Source: Actinoallomurus sp963799975
Lineage (GTDB): Bacteria > Actinomycetota > Actinomycetes > Streptosporangiales > Streptosporangiaceae
Assembly: GCA_963799975.1 (NCBI GenBank)
Contig: CAWCZF010000006.1
Coordinates: forward strand, 1 to 64,000
DNA length: 64,000 nt
Reading direction: 5' to 3'
Shown here: positions 45,907 to 55,740 of the stretch, one piece after another
Numbering within the stretch: position 1 is the stretch's first letter
How the letters are laid out: every line of letters starts with the position of its first letter
Translations under genes and position numbers: made by a program
Notes under the pieces: model-generated
Database searches by the model: none
Seen by the model: the letters and a program-made list of their open reading frames with translations, nothing else
Told to the model about the DNA's origin: nothing

Positions 45907-46490
45907 TGGAGCAATACCTTCCTGGCCCGAAGCATCGCTAGCTCCGGGCTGGCCAGGACAGGTGGCCCGGCGCTGGCGGGCAGCAGGGCGGCCACCCGTG
46001 CCAGGTCGGCGACAACCACCACGTCGACCTTTTTGGCGATCAGGCCCGCCAACCGGCGCAGCAGTTCGTCATGCCGGGCCGCGTCGCCCGTGACTACGGC
46101 CTCAATGTACCTTCTGCCAGCGCGGGAATCAATTTGCTCGACATCGCGGCCTGTATTTGCGGCGGTTTCGCGGAGCAGTTCGAGAGTTGGATTGAGCGTG
46201 CTCCTCGAGTGTGGCTGCCACGCCGATCCGGTTACCGACAGAAATTGCTTTTGGCCAGGGCTTTATCGATTTGCAGGATCTGAAAATCGCAACCGCTGGC
46301 GCGCGAGGGCCGTAGCCTTTCCTATTGAGGAGCACATCATCATCACTGCATCGGCCCCACCTTCGTTATGGATCAGGGTAGCCAGGCGGCGAATGGTATT
46401 TCCGGTCAGCTCGCCGGCGGCAATGGTATTACGGAGCAGCGATTCATCAGTCATGTGAAGGTTTATGCCGCACAGAATGTCTCTTTGAAT
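45904..46490 (-). CDS. Aspartate/glutamate racemase family protein, 5' truncated, frameshifted
   Basis: Reads INLHMTDESLLRNTIAAGEL, then NEGGADAVMMMCSSIGKATA with the first catalytic cysteine (MMCSS), LQIDKALAKAISVGNRIGVA, and the C-terminal GDAARHDELLRRLAGLIAKK, VDVVVVADLARVAALLPASA, ending ARKVLLQ at 45904. This is the Asp/Glu/hydantoin racemase fold; in many relatives a second cysteine near VLAQAS is required, but here the corresponding position reads VVADLA, so the second catalytic cysteine may be absent. About 30 N-terminal residues are missing at a probable join near 46,490. Three or four indels. Confidence 0.7.
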
Positions 46491-46596
46491 AATTGGGTGA
46501 CAAGGGTAATCAGACGTGGCTTGTATGGACTAACGCCAGTTTCTTATCAGTTCAGGTCCAGTTTCTTGACGAACGGCATCAACAAATAACAGCGTC

Positions 46597-46845
46597 ATGT
46601 CCACGTATGACCGCCGGGATTTTAGCCGAGACCCTGCCGCTGCCGCTACTGCCGCCCAGGGGCAGACCGGCGACAGGCTGAACATAGTCGTCCTGGTATT
46701 ACTGACGATCACGGTATTGGTGATGGTGGCTGCTATGGCCATCCCTGAGTTTGACCGACCGTGTACCCGCTCCGGGCGGCGTCCGGCGCGGTTCACGAAG
46801 GGCATTCAACGCGCCCGTATGTTCCGCATCAGGGGCGCTATCTGA
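46597..46845 (+). CDS. Possible single-pass membrane protein
   Basis: Starts MSTYDRRDFSRDPAAAATAA, then one clear membrane helix (LNIVVLVLLTITVLVMVAAM) and a short basic tail, 82 residues. No ribosome site stands out and no family is recognised. It lies in a 730-base stretch (46,490-47,220) of unclear origin between a racemase fragment and a sulfatase fragment, where the minus strand also has a cysteine-rich open frame (CTCPADYPYHVHQCGECAF) that I could not place. Confidence 0.3.
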   Translation: MSTYDRRDFSRDPAAAATAAQGQTGDRLNIVVLVLLTITVLVMVAAMAIPEFDRPCTRSGRRPARFTKGIQRARMFRIRGAI

Positions 46846-47289
46846 CCGGCAAAGAATCCCGACTGGGCAGGCGTGAAAGGCGCACTCCCCGCACTGATGG
46901 ACGTGGTAGGGGTAATCCGCAGGGCAGGTGCAAACGACGCCGCCCGGAGCTGGTCGCCATAATACCGCTGGCTTCCGCGGCAAATGGCATCTCTGCAGCG
47001 CCCTGGCGCGCCTGTCCGGATGCAGCAGGCGCGTCCACGAATTCTTCGGCTGGTATCTCGGGCTGGCTGTACGCGAATTTGCACCTCGGTATTATCAGCT
47101 CGGTTCCGCGCCCGGAAACACTTTTCACGGCAATGGTGGATGATGGAAAAAGTTCGCAGCCTGCCACATGCACGGTTACTGGCGAGCGAAGGCGCGCAAC
47201 TGCTGGCTAATCCGCATAGCTGTTGATGTATGTTGCGTTCGGCGCCCGCAATGATCCCATGATGGCGCCGAAAGAGAATCTGGCTGAAT

Positions 47290-47945
47290 CCCGGAGGACG
47301 TTAACGTGCAGGATCGGCGACGGCATTTGGCGATGGTGGCGGCGGTTGACGATGCGGAGGCGGCTTGCTCTACGAACTGGCGCGGCAGGCTGGAAGAACA
47401 ACACGATCGTTTACTTTTCAGGCGGACAACGCGGGCCACCCAGGCCGGGCTTCAGCGATGGAAGCCGCTACCCACGGGGAAGGATTGTCCGTGGTTACAA
47501 GCTGGGGCTGTTCGATGGCGGGATGCATGCGCCCGCCCCGCTGCGCGCCTGGTTTCCGGCAAAGGCCTGACGGTCTGGAAAGACCGACGATCTCGATGGA
47601 TATCATGCCCACGTCTTCGCCTCGGTGCATCCCGCCGGTGCCCTGCCTGCCGCAAAAACGGCCCGAAACATCCTTCCAGTCTGAAGCGGAGCTCCCATTA
47701 CTAGTTCCTGTTTGGAGCCACTATAACCAGCGGTCCGCGGCAGCGCGATTGGAAGCTGATTCGAAAGTCGCTGCATCTTCCGGGTGAGCCGGCGCCCATA
47801 AAGACATGGCTCCCCATCGGTAGGCCGGACCGGGCTGATAAGATGATTGGCGAACCATAAACTGGAGCGGGTCAAGGATCTGATGGAAAAGCTGCGGGCC
47901 TGGAGCGGACGTGAAGCTCATGCCCGCTCCGTGCAACAGGCGCCA
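47290..47945 (+). CDS. Sulfatase, C-terminal half, frameshifted
   Basis: Pieces in shifting frames: HLAMVAAVDDAVGGLLYELA-like helix, NTIVYFSADNAGHPGRA (the D-N-G-H region holding metal ligands), YKLGLFDGGMHAPA, PTISMDIMPT, QRDWKLIRKSLHLPGEP and LERVKDLMEKLRAW. Together these follow the second half of formylglycine-dependent sulfatases, including the catalytic DNxGH and the K(L)GL.EGG(M/I)R segments. The active-site CxPxR half is missing upstream. It converges on the hydrolase/propeller gene, with their 3' ends touching. At least five indels. Confidence 0.65.
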
Positions 47946-47959
47946 GCCAACCACACCGA

Positions 47960-49590
47960 TGCTGGCGATGGTGCGGCCGACGCCACTCGTTGACGACCTT
48001 GCCCTTCGCATCCACTTCGATAATGCGGCGGCCCGTGTAGTCGTTGATCAGCATCCCGCCGTCCGGCAGGAACGTGAAGCCGGACGTCCAGCCCATCTGA
48101 ATCGCCGGGTCCGTCCCGCCGATACTGCGGACCACCTTGCCGGCCCGGTCCACCTCCACCAAGTTCGCCCGGGTCGCGACAGACTCATCACAGTATTGCC
48201 GTTCGCCAGCCGGCGCCCCATATAGAGCTTGCGATTCTTCGGCGTTCGGCGCCTGCCATTCCCACACGATCTTGCCGGCCTGCGTCCACTTCGATCAGCT
48301 TCGCCTTCGGCCTCCACCGCGATAAGCGTGGTGCCCTGCTCCGTGCGGTGGGCGTTGCGCGAACGCATGTTGGCGAGGTCCGCGCTCTCGTACTTCCACA
48401 CCACCTGCTTGCCGGGCGTCACTTCAATCACCTTGCCCAGCCGCGCGTCGCTGATCAGCGTGTTGCCGTTCGCCAGGCGCTGCGCCGCTATCGGGTGCTC
48501 CAGGCCTTCGCTGATAGCTCCACACCTCTTTGTGATCGGCGTCGAGCTTCCACCACCTTCTTCTGCGGATTGATGGTGAACAAGACATGACCGTTCGGGC
48601 AGCGCCTGCACATCGTGCCCGTGATCGTTCGGCGCCTTCCAGAGCACTTTGCCCGACGGCCATTCGATCTCCGCGATCTCGCCGTTCGGCCCGTGATCGG
48701 AAATCAGCAGCGTATGCTGCGCCGGCTTCGGCTTCAGATATTTGTCGAACCACGGCGATGGCGCGCTCGTCGGCGCGCAGCGCATCCGCGCCTTTGAAGC
48801 CGTGGCCGGCGCCGCTGATGGTCTCGAGTTCGGCCGGCACGCCCGCCGCGATCAGCCGCTCAATCATCCACAGCGACTGCTCGTATGCGACATAGGGGTC
48901 CGCCGTGCCGTGGATGGCCAGCGTGGGCGCCGCGTTCGGCGTCACCCAGTTGAGCGGGCTGGAACGGATGTGGGTGAGCCGTTCGTGATCCAGGTCGCCG
49001 CCCAGGAACATCGGCAGCACCTCGCGGCGTCCACCGATTTCGAGTACGACTGCGTGAAGTCCGTCGGGCCATACTCATCCACCACGCATTGCACGCGCGC
49101 TCGATTGGTCGCGATTCGGTCCCGAGCCTTCGAACTCTTCCACGCCTGCGGTGAGGCCGAGCATCAGCACCAGGTGTCCCGCCCGCGCTGCCGCCGAAGC
49201 GCGCCGATATGGTCCGCGTCGATGTTGTATTTGCGCATTTGCCCGGAGAAAGGATGCGGGTTCACCCGCACGGTGGGACTGGTTACCGGGGGAAAGCCGG
49301 GTACGGCGTTAGCCGCGACGTAACCCGCGTTCGGGTTTCACGGCCAGCCCGATGTAGCCTTCTTCGTTACGGTGATACCTTGGCCGTGCACAAGCAGGAC
49401 GGTGGGCTGTGCGTGGCTGAAGGCCCCTTCGGGACGGAACAGGATCGATGGTTTGCCTGCTGCTTGGCGACAGCCGAGTATTCGATGTCGCGATCGGCAA
49501 GCAGCGGGGTGTCGGGGAAATGGTGGGGGGCGGCGGGCGCCTCGGCAAAGGGTGAGTGGAGGCGACAGGAAGATTGAAGAGGCACTAATT
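47960..49590 (-). CDS. Alpha/beta hydrolase fused to a PQQ-like beta-propeller, frameshifted
   Basis: The N-terminal part is an esterase/BD-FAE-like hydrolase: PTVLLVHGQGITVTK, GYIGLAVN, RKYNIDADHIGAL (nucleophile elbow region, disrupted), VDEYGPTDF-like remnants, then NAAPTLAIHGTADPYVAYEQ with the catalytic Asp and SGAGHGFKGADALRADERAI with the catalytic His. WFDKYLKPKPAQHTLLISDH then leads into repeats GEIAEIEWPSGKVLWKAPND, LANGNTLISDARLGKVIEVT, GKQVVWKYESADLANMRSRN, GTTLIAVEAEGK and LVEVDRAGKVVRSIGG, a beta-propeller. The fusion resembles acidobacterial secreted enzymes; substrate unknown. Six or more indels. Confidence 0.6.
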
Positions 49591-49633
49591 GAGGCGACTA
49601 GGACGCGATTGGTGGGGCAGCCGTAAAGTTATA

Positions 49634-49896
49634 GTTTTTAACCAAGCTATAAGGTCTTGAAGGGCCTCATGTTTGCCAATCCATAACGCAAACTGATGCC
49701 TTTTCATGAGTGGTGCTCAACGTCACTCGGGCGGAGTAAAGTTCCTCGCCGTGCCTGTCGCCGATTTTCTTGAATTGCAATGAGCGATGCTGCGGATTTG
49801 CTTTCAGCACCGAAAACTGCTTATCGGCGCTGCTGCGGATGTGCGGCTGTAGCGGCGGTAGTGCTGCCAGAATTGGGAAGTTGCGCGATGCTCCAT
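49634..49896 (-). CDS. RelE/ParE-superfamily toxin, frameshifted
   Basis: ATG 49896 gives MEHRATSQFWQHYRR; a shift then gives ADKQFSVLKANPQHRSLQFK, KIGDRHGEELYSARVTLSTT and, after another shift, HQFALWIGKHEALQDLIAWL. FW..Y..L......A...F..L..NP.HPSL.FKK(I/V)G....YS.R(V)....R.L is the pattern of small ParE/HigB-like mRNA interferase or gyrase-poison toxins, and F.WIG.H is the typical end. A partner would lie just upstream (49,900-50,040); LDKAINRALDDEKNGRV there is a possible antitoxin tail. Confidence 0.5.
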
Positions 49897-50164
49897 GAAG
49901 CCGCGTTTTTAAAGCGGCTAAACGCGACCGTTTTTCTCATCGTCCAAAGCGCGGTTGATCGCCTTGTCGAGACGGCCTGCGGCGAGGCCGGATTGAATGT
50001 GATGTTAATGGCGTCGGCAACGCTGTTAAGTAGTTATAGTTTTTCAGTTTACCTGCGCTGAGGGCTGCGTCGCCGTGCTCCATTGAACTGGTTATCCATG
50101 GGGATCTTCATCATTTTTAATGGTATCTTTAGTCTGGAAATACCGCTGTAACCGCGATGTCTGT

Positions 50165-51340
50165 GTAATACTGGGTGCGTTACCAGCGTCCTGAATGAGT
50201 CGTTTAACAAACTTTTGACCTTTCGCAGGTATGGGTAATCGCGCTTGTAGTCCAGATGAGGGCTTCGCGTTCTTGTTATCTGGTGTTCCGACAAATTTCA
50301 ATCGCCTTCTTGAGGCTGACACAACGACGCTGGCGTAATGAAGCTGCGCCAGGATCGGTTGGCGGTTGGTGATTTTGGTGATCAGTGTACCAGTCTCATT
50401 CACCGAGGAAGCCACTGGTGGAGGTAATAGTGCAAACGGTATTGGCACGCGGCGACCAGGCCACCACCTGGTGTCTTGTGGGTACCGCTACTGTTGATAA
50501 TGATAATGGACCTCGCCGGCATCGCAGGGTATAAACTGTGTCACAAACTGGATTTTTATGGTAAACTTCAACAAATTCTGCTGGCGGTGACGTCGCTGAA
50601 CACCTGCCAATCACGTTCCCGGTGGCATTTAGCGCCGCAAACAGAGGCTTGCGCCACGCCGCTCATAATCGCTGGTCCTTGTTCGGCAATCCAGGGCGGC
50701 GTAATCAGGATCTGTTGCGCGCGTTCCGGGGCTGGCACTGGCGACTTTCATCATGCAAAGCACCACGGCGCGTTCCGGCGGGTTCATACAAGCCCACCAT
50801 ATCCCGCACCTTTCATCAGAAGGGGGTTGCGACAGTTTGAAATGCTGCTTCGGTGTGGTTGTATCGAAAACGCGCCAGACGCGCACCACGGGCTTCGGCT
50901 TATTGCAGTTTTGCGCCAGCGGCGACGGGTGCTCCAGCGGCGCGCCGACGGCAGGCTTTCCAGCGTTTCGCGATCGCCCCTCCACCTGCGCGCATCTGTA
51001 CCTTTCGCGAGTTGGCTGCATCTGTCCAGCAAGCCATCCAGACCCTTGCATCTGATAACGTCGCCATTTCTCCATAGTTGGCGCTGGTCATGCGCAGGAG
51101 CCCCGCGATCTCCTGGGTTACTCCAGCCCTTTCACCGCCTGCAGCACGATTTTTGCGCGCAGGGTAACCCGCTGCGGCTGGCCTCGGATGCTGCACGGAA
51201 TTCCAGCTTTTCTTTGTCTGCTGCTTCCACAGTGAAGAAGTTCGTTTTGGAGATGTTTGCTCTGCATCGGCAGCCTCTGAAACAGGGTTCAGGACCCGAG
51301 GATAACAGCGCCATCTGCAACTAATTTCTAACCAGCACAC
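50165..51340 (-). mobile_element. IS630-family transposase remnant
   Basis: Minus-strand pieces follow the IS630 transposase order: QEIAGLLRM (HTH), KWRRRYQMQGLDGLLDRCSQ, ATHWSTR-like RRWSTRRRW, IQPHRSSISNCRN, VGLVMNPPERAVVLCM with a following D-E-S in another frame (first DDE acids), ATGNVIGRCSATSPPAEF, GTHKTPGG, PPPVASSVNETGTLI (a SSSWLNEVE equivalent) and FVGTPDNKNAKPSSG. About 340 residues if intact, but at least ten frame breaks make it inactive as read. Terminal inverted repeats and TA target duplications were not located. It lies between the toxin-like gene and an acidobacterial block. Confidence 0.75.
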
Positions 51341-51650
51341 CAGCAAGGTAGACGATTTCACTTTGTCTGTGTACGTTGCCGGAAGTGGACACTGTCATCC
51401 TCCGCCTTAGCACTTTTCGATGGACCAGTTCATTAGGGTTTAGCGGCGGTGAAATTTGAAAGCTGACGCGTTCATGTCACTGTGTCTGGGGTACAGGAGG
51501 CACTCCATGGTCAGTCTTCCCGTGCGAAGCTGGTCGACGCCTCTTCCATTGGCCGTGGCGAGTCTTGTGGGTTGGACTGTCCTTTGGTAAAATACAATCA
51601 GGGTGAGGTATGTGGCTTATCAATCTCAACGTCTGCAACTAACGTCGCCA
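51341..51650. other. Unassigned DNA after the IS630 remnant
   Basis: About 310 bases with no gene recognised. It may include the left end of the IS element and an intergenic piece of the following block. Confidence 0.4.
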
Positions 51651-52328
51651 TTACTTGAATGTCGGTAAGACCGTCGATTGCGCCAGTTGCAGCATTGCCT
51701 GAACGCACGCATTGGTCATCGGCTTCACTCCGCGTACGTAATTATGTAAATCGCTCCGGCGAATCCCCAACAACTGCGTCTCGAAATTGACGCCATAATA
51801 CTTGCGCGGCGCGGCCAGCGGCCGGAACCCGAACATCCTTTGATAAACATCCGAGTGTTCCACTCGGGGGCAGGCGACCAGCCATCCCACTTCATAGAAA
51901 TCGGCCAGGGCCGCCATATTCCCCAGCAGCCGCACGAACGCATCGCGCCGCGCTCGCGGTCCGAAGCAGAGCCGGCTCGCCTCGACGTAGCTCTCGCCCG
52001 ACATCCTCTGCAATTCCGGATGATCGCCGTAAACATGCTGCGCCGGAGAGTCCTTCCAGCCGCGCGAGGGCAAAACCACGCTGATGCGCACTGTCGCCAG
52101 CGATTCCTGCTGAGCGCCCCGCACCAGGAAACTGAAGTTGCTCTCCTGCTCGTCGAACGGATCACTGAAACGCTCCTCAGAATTGACGTCGATCGAGCCT
52201 TTCCTGCGATAGCACGCGTAACGCAGGCGATAAACTTCGTCGCGCTCCCGATCGGTTGTCGCGATGATGCATTCCTGAGAGGCGGCGTATTCAGGTGAGA
52301 TGCTGTTTTCCGGTCCGTTGAGTGTCAT
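51651..52328 (-). CDS. FeeM-like N-acyl amino acid synthase (GNAT-fold acyltransferase)
   Basis: 225 residues in one intact frame. CIIATTDRERDEVYRLRYAC, YRRKGSIDVN, DPFDEQESNFSFLVRG and ATVRISVVLP, followed by EASRLCFGPRARRDAFVRLL and VGWLVACPRVEHSDVYQRMF, match the N-acyl amino acid synthase FeeM family, which is related to acyl-homoserine lactone synthases and joins a fatty acyl group from acyl-ACP to an amino acid. No acyl carrier protein gene is adjacent. Acidobacterial and soil metagenome members are common. The product could be a signal or surfactant lipid. Confidence 0.75.
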   Translation of the reverse strand: MTLNGPENSISPEYAASQECIIATTDRERDEVYRLRYACYRRKGSIDVNSEERFSDPFDEQESNFSFLVRGAQQESLATVRISVVLPSRGWKDSPAQHVYGDHPELQRMSGESYVEASRLCFGPRARRDAFVRLLGNMAALADFYEVGWLVACPRVEHSDVYQRMFGFRPLAAPRKYYGVNFETQLLGIRRSDLHNYVRGVKPMTNACVQAMLQLAQSTVLPTFK

Positions 52329-52381
52329 TGGCTTTCGCTTCCTTCACTCAGGAGAGCGAACGCGCGCGAAAAGCCCGCCAA

Positions 52382-52807
52382 CTATTTTTCGAGAAACTTT
52401 GCGGTCTCTTCCAGGAACAGTTCCAGCCGGTCGTGGTGCACCCAGTGCCCGGCATTGGGCACCGTGATCAGGCGGCAAAGATGCAGGGCCTCGAAGCGAA
52501 GATCGCCCTCAGGCAGCGGAGCGAAACTCTCCAGCCCCCAGAAAAGCAGGGTGGGGCAAGCGACGTGGCTGAAGATCTCCGCCGCCTCTTCGAGATTGTG
52601 CCCGTACGGTGGCAGTGCACGCAGGTAATTATCGAACTTCCAGGTCATGGAACCATCGGCGTTCCAGTTGGTGCCGTGCAGTGTCAGATGCCGCGCCACT
52701 TCGTCCGAGAGGCGTGGATTCGCTTCCTTCATCCGGGCGACCGCCGAATCGCAGATCGGGAAGTTTGCGGATGGCGTTTTACTGCGCACCACTTTCAATC
52801 CCTGCAA
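52382..52807 (-). CDS. Alpha/beta hydrolase, C-terminal part
   Basis: Only about 140 residues remain: VARMKEANPRLSDEVARHLT, DNYLRALPPYGHNLEEAAEI, VACPTLLFWGLESFAPLPEG (the usual strand before the acid) and VPNAGHWVHHDRLELFLEET with the catalytic histidine in AGHWVH. The nucleophile half is missing at the 5' side near 52,810. It ends 54 bases before the FeeM-like gene, on the same strand, so they may be an operon. Substrate unknown. Confidence 0.65.
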   Translation of the reverse strand: MQGLKVVRSKTPSANFPICDSAVARMKEANPRLSDEVARHLTLHGTNWNADGSMTWKFDNYLRALPPYGHNLEEAAEIFSHVACPTLLFWGLESFAPLPEGDLRFEALHLCRLITVPNAGHWVHHDRLELFLEETAKFLEK

Positions 52808-52809
52808 CC

Positions 52810-53167
52810 GACACCTGAATGGCCGTATACTTGTCGATTGCGCCAGTTGACAAACACCACCTGCGAGATGTGGAGGCGCTGGTCATCGGTTTCACTCCGG
52901 GTTTCATCGTGACGTTAATTCCTGCATACTGGTTGGGCGATTTGCCAGCACCGGATCCACGAGATCGTTAATGCGTAACGCTGGAGTTTACCGACTGTTC
53001 CCGGCAACCGCACCCGCCGTGACGGATGCGATAAGTGGAGCATCATAGACGATTGAGTATCGAACCCACCGGCAGCAGCGCAAGTGACTTCTTCCAGTGC
53101 TGCAAAAAGGTTCGCGCAGCCACGTCCGGGCAATAGCGCTGCTCCGTGAGCTGTAATCGGGGCATCT
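52810..53167. other. Unassigned DNA with a FeeM-tail-like fragment
   Basis: Bases 52832-52905 resemble the 3' end of the FeeM-like gene (51668-51740): both contain GTCGATTGCGCCAGTTG and a GGTCATCGG(C/T)TTCACTCCG block at comparable spacing. No other feature recognised. Confidence 0.5.
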
Positions 53168-54005
53168 TCAGTTCGGTGAAGACGAGAAACGGAGGCTGCA
53201 AGCGTTGACCCACTCATACACATACCCTTCAGTGCTGGCAGGCCACCTCTGGCCCCACAGCCAGCAATCCTCGCGGATATGGACCGGGCCGGGTATCGAA
53301 TTTCGCCGCGCCACGCTGAGTCTTGCGACCATCAGGGTTATCGCCGCCCAGAGTGTTAAGCATTCCTTCAGGTGGCTCAGCGCGCTGACCGCACCTCCAG
53401 ACATACAGCGCTACCGCGATGTCCAGAATGGCTCGCTTCCGCCTCTTCCAGCGCGCCGCCCGCCAGAAAGCCAGTCTTCAGACCTCGCCCGCAACGCGCG
53501 CCATACTGACCAGAGTGATGCGGTGGCCGTGCCGTCCATTACGAGTTCAGCAACGGGTGAAATAGGCCGCTGCATCGTCAACGTCCACCGGCGCTGTTTC
53601 GTTCTTATCAAAGCGCAGTAACTGCCCCATGGAACCTTCCGCATCGAAGGCGTGAAAGCTGACCTTGGCGATCAGATAAGTCGGCCAGCAGGCGCACGCT
53701 GCTCCGCTGGATCTTCCGCCGCGCGCGCAATCAGGGTGGTGGGCTTGTCGTAAACAGCGCGCCAGTGGAGTTCTGCTGCTTTTTGGCTGTAAGTGGCGCT
53801 CGTACCCAGTTCCATCCGTGAAAATGGTGAAAGCGTTGGCTTTTCCGCTGGTGGTTCGACCGGCGGGGCGGCGGTTTTTGCAGTGCAAATTTCAGGCGCG
53901 GAACTTCCTGAAGCGTAATGCCGACAACGGCCTCAAGGACGTCAAGCATTTCGAGGGTTGTCATGTCGTCGAGCAACGTCCCGGAGGCGGAAAAGACTTT
54001 TGACG
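53168..54005 (-). mobile_element. Possible IS4-type transposase remnant
   Basis: Minus-strand pieces include LTLWAAITLMVARL, RRNSIPGP and EGYVYEW near the low-coordinate end, resembling the conserved C-terminal helix (ARLGGFL.R...GPG...W.G) of IS4/Tn5-type transposases. Upstream pieces (MLDDMTTLEMLDVLEAVVGI, RLKFALQKPPP, ELVMDGTATAS) are consistent with a broken reading frame but not diagnostic. No inverted repeats found. This is a weak call. Confidence 0.35.
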
Positions 54006-54022
54006 TTAGCGGACTCCGGCCT

Positions 54023-55290
54023 TTAGCGTCCTATTGGCAGCGCCAGCGGCGACTCGCGCAGGAAATCCAGCCGCTGATCTGCTGCACGGCTTCCCGGAAT
54101 GGTGAGTTTGAGGTGGAGGCCACCGTGATCACGAACGGCAGCTCGTGCTTGTGTCGCATGGCAACTGCAGCACCGCTTCCAGACCGATCTGCTTCCCGCC
54201 AGAATGCCTGCCAGCTCGGCAATGATCCCCGGCCGGTCATCCACTCGGAACCGCAGGTAGTAGGGCGGTGCTGCAGCGACGAGACCGGTTCATACTCCCC
54301 AGACGCTCATGCGCAAAGGGCGACACCGCTCCGGGCTGCCGCTGCGGATCTCCCGCGCCACGCGCATCAGATCGCTCACCACCGCCACGCCGTCGGATCG
54401 GCCCGCGCCGCGCCCGTAGTAGAAGGTATCCGCGCCGAACTGTCCCTTCACCCAGACCGCGTTATAAGCCCCTTTCACACCGGCCAGAATCGTCGATTGC
54501 GGAACAGCGCGGGCCGCACAGAAAGAATACCGCGCTCCCTTTGCCGCGCCGCGCAGACCAGACGAATCGTGTGCCCAACTGGTGCGCATAATCGAAATCC
54601 TGCGCAGTGATGCGCCGGATGCCTTCCACGAAGATGTCGCTCGGCGTGATCCGCTCGCCGAAAGCGAGAGCGGAAAGAATCGCCAGCTTCGAGCGCGCGT
54701 CGTATCCATCCACATCCGCGCTCGGGTCCACCTCCGCATAACCCAAGCGCCTGGGCTTCCTCCAGCATCTCGTCGAAGCCCTCTCCGCGCCGCTCCATCT
54801 CGGTCAGGATGTAATTGCTGGTACGTCAAATTGCCGCAATCGCCAAAATCCGGTCGCCCGAAATCCCTTCGCGCAGCACCGCATGAATCGGAATCCCGCC
54901 CGCCACGCTCGCTTCCATCGCGAGGTCGATTCCGCCTTGATCGCGCGGTCCCAGATCTCCGCGCCGCACAGCGCCATCAGCTCTTTGTTCGCGGTTACAT
55001 TGATTTGCCGTTCGCAATCGCGCCATCGATAATCTCGCTGCGCCGCGCGCGGTGCCGCCCACCAGTTCCGCCACCACATCCACCTGTGGTGGGACACTAA
55101 AAAGCCTGGTAGTCGGTTGGCCGTAACGGCAGGGTCTTTGGGGGACATCTGGCACGGGGTTGGCGCTGGATCAATGGATCTGCTGGACACCGCGACGATG
55201 CGTAGCCGGAATCCATTTCGTGGTAATCTTATTCTTTGAAGTTCTCCGTCGACAATCGCAAGGGTTCCCCGACCGACCATCCGCTGAGGC
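54023..55290 (-). CDS. hom: Homoserine dehydrogenase, frameshifted, 5' end unclear
   Basis: The order on the minus strand is VGRGTLAIVD, FRLRIVAVSSRSIDPAP (cofactor domain), VDVVAELVGG, INVTANKELMALCG (catalytic NK/E region), EASVAGGIPIHAVLREGISG, GEGFDEMLEEAQALGYAEVD, PSADVDGYDARSKLAILSAL, ERITPSDIFVEGIRRITAQD, LAGVKGAYNAVWVKGQFGAD and a C-terminal ACT domain (LRFRVDDRPGIIAELAGILA), ending ALPIGR. The ACT domain mediates threonine feedback inhibition. It makes homoserine for threonine and methionine. Ten or so indels; the N-terminal nucleotide loop is incomplete and the start is lost near 55,290. Confidence 0.8.
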
Positions 55291-55740
55291 CAGTATACCC
55301 ACATTTATGCTTTGACTCTCTGGCTTATGATAACGATATGTGCTGGTTTTACACGGCGATCCGGCGCTTGCAGACGCCTCGCCGTCTGGGGCCGGGAGCC
55401 TACGTGTTGGGTGTCCGGGAAGGCGGCCTAAACCCCTGACCTCCAAGATCGTCCCCCCGATCCTGGCGTCCCCAACGCTACCTGCCTGCCAACTGGGCAA
55501 CCTACAGCGCGACGAACTCGAAGGCGGAATACGACCGAAATGTTGAAGGACGCGCGGGATCTGGCGAACCTGCCCAAGGCCTTCGAACTCGATCTTAAAA
55601 AGAGCGATGTCGTTCTTGTTCTCTCTCCTCCCCGCTGCTCACAAAAGCTGGACCAGCATCGAAGACATGAGGATCAGTGCGTTGCGGTTGAATGAAACGG
55701 GTCTGCCTCCCTGTGCGCCAACCCCGAATGGCTCCTGACC
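55290..55740. other. Unassigned DNA between hom and pyrR fragments
   Basis: About 450 bases. A plus-strand frame reads MLKDARDLANLPKAFELDLK then KSDVVLVLS, which I could not assign. Probably part of a broken gene or a join between segments. Confidence 0.4.
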
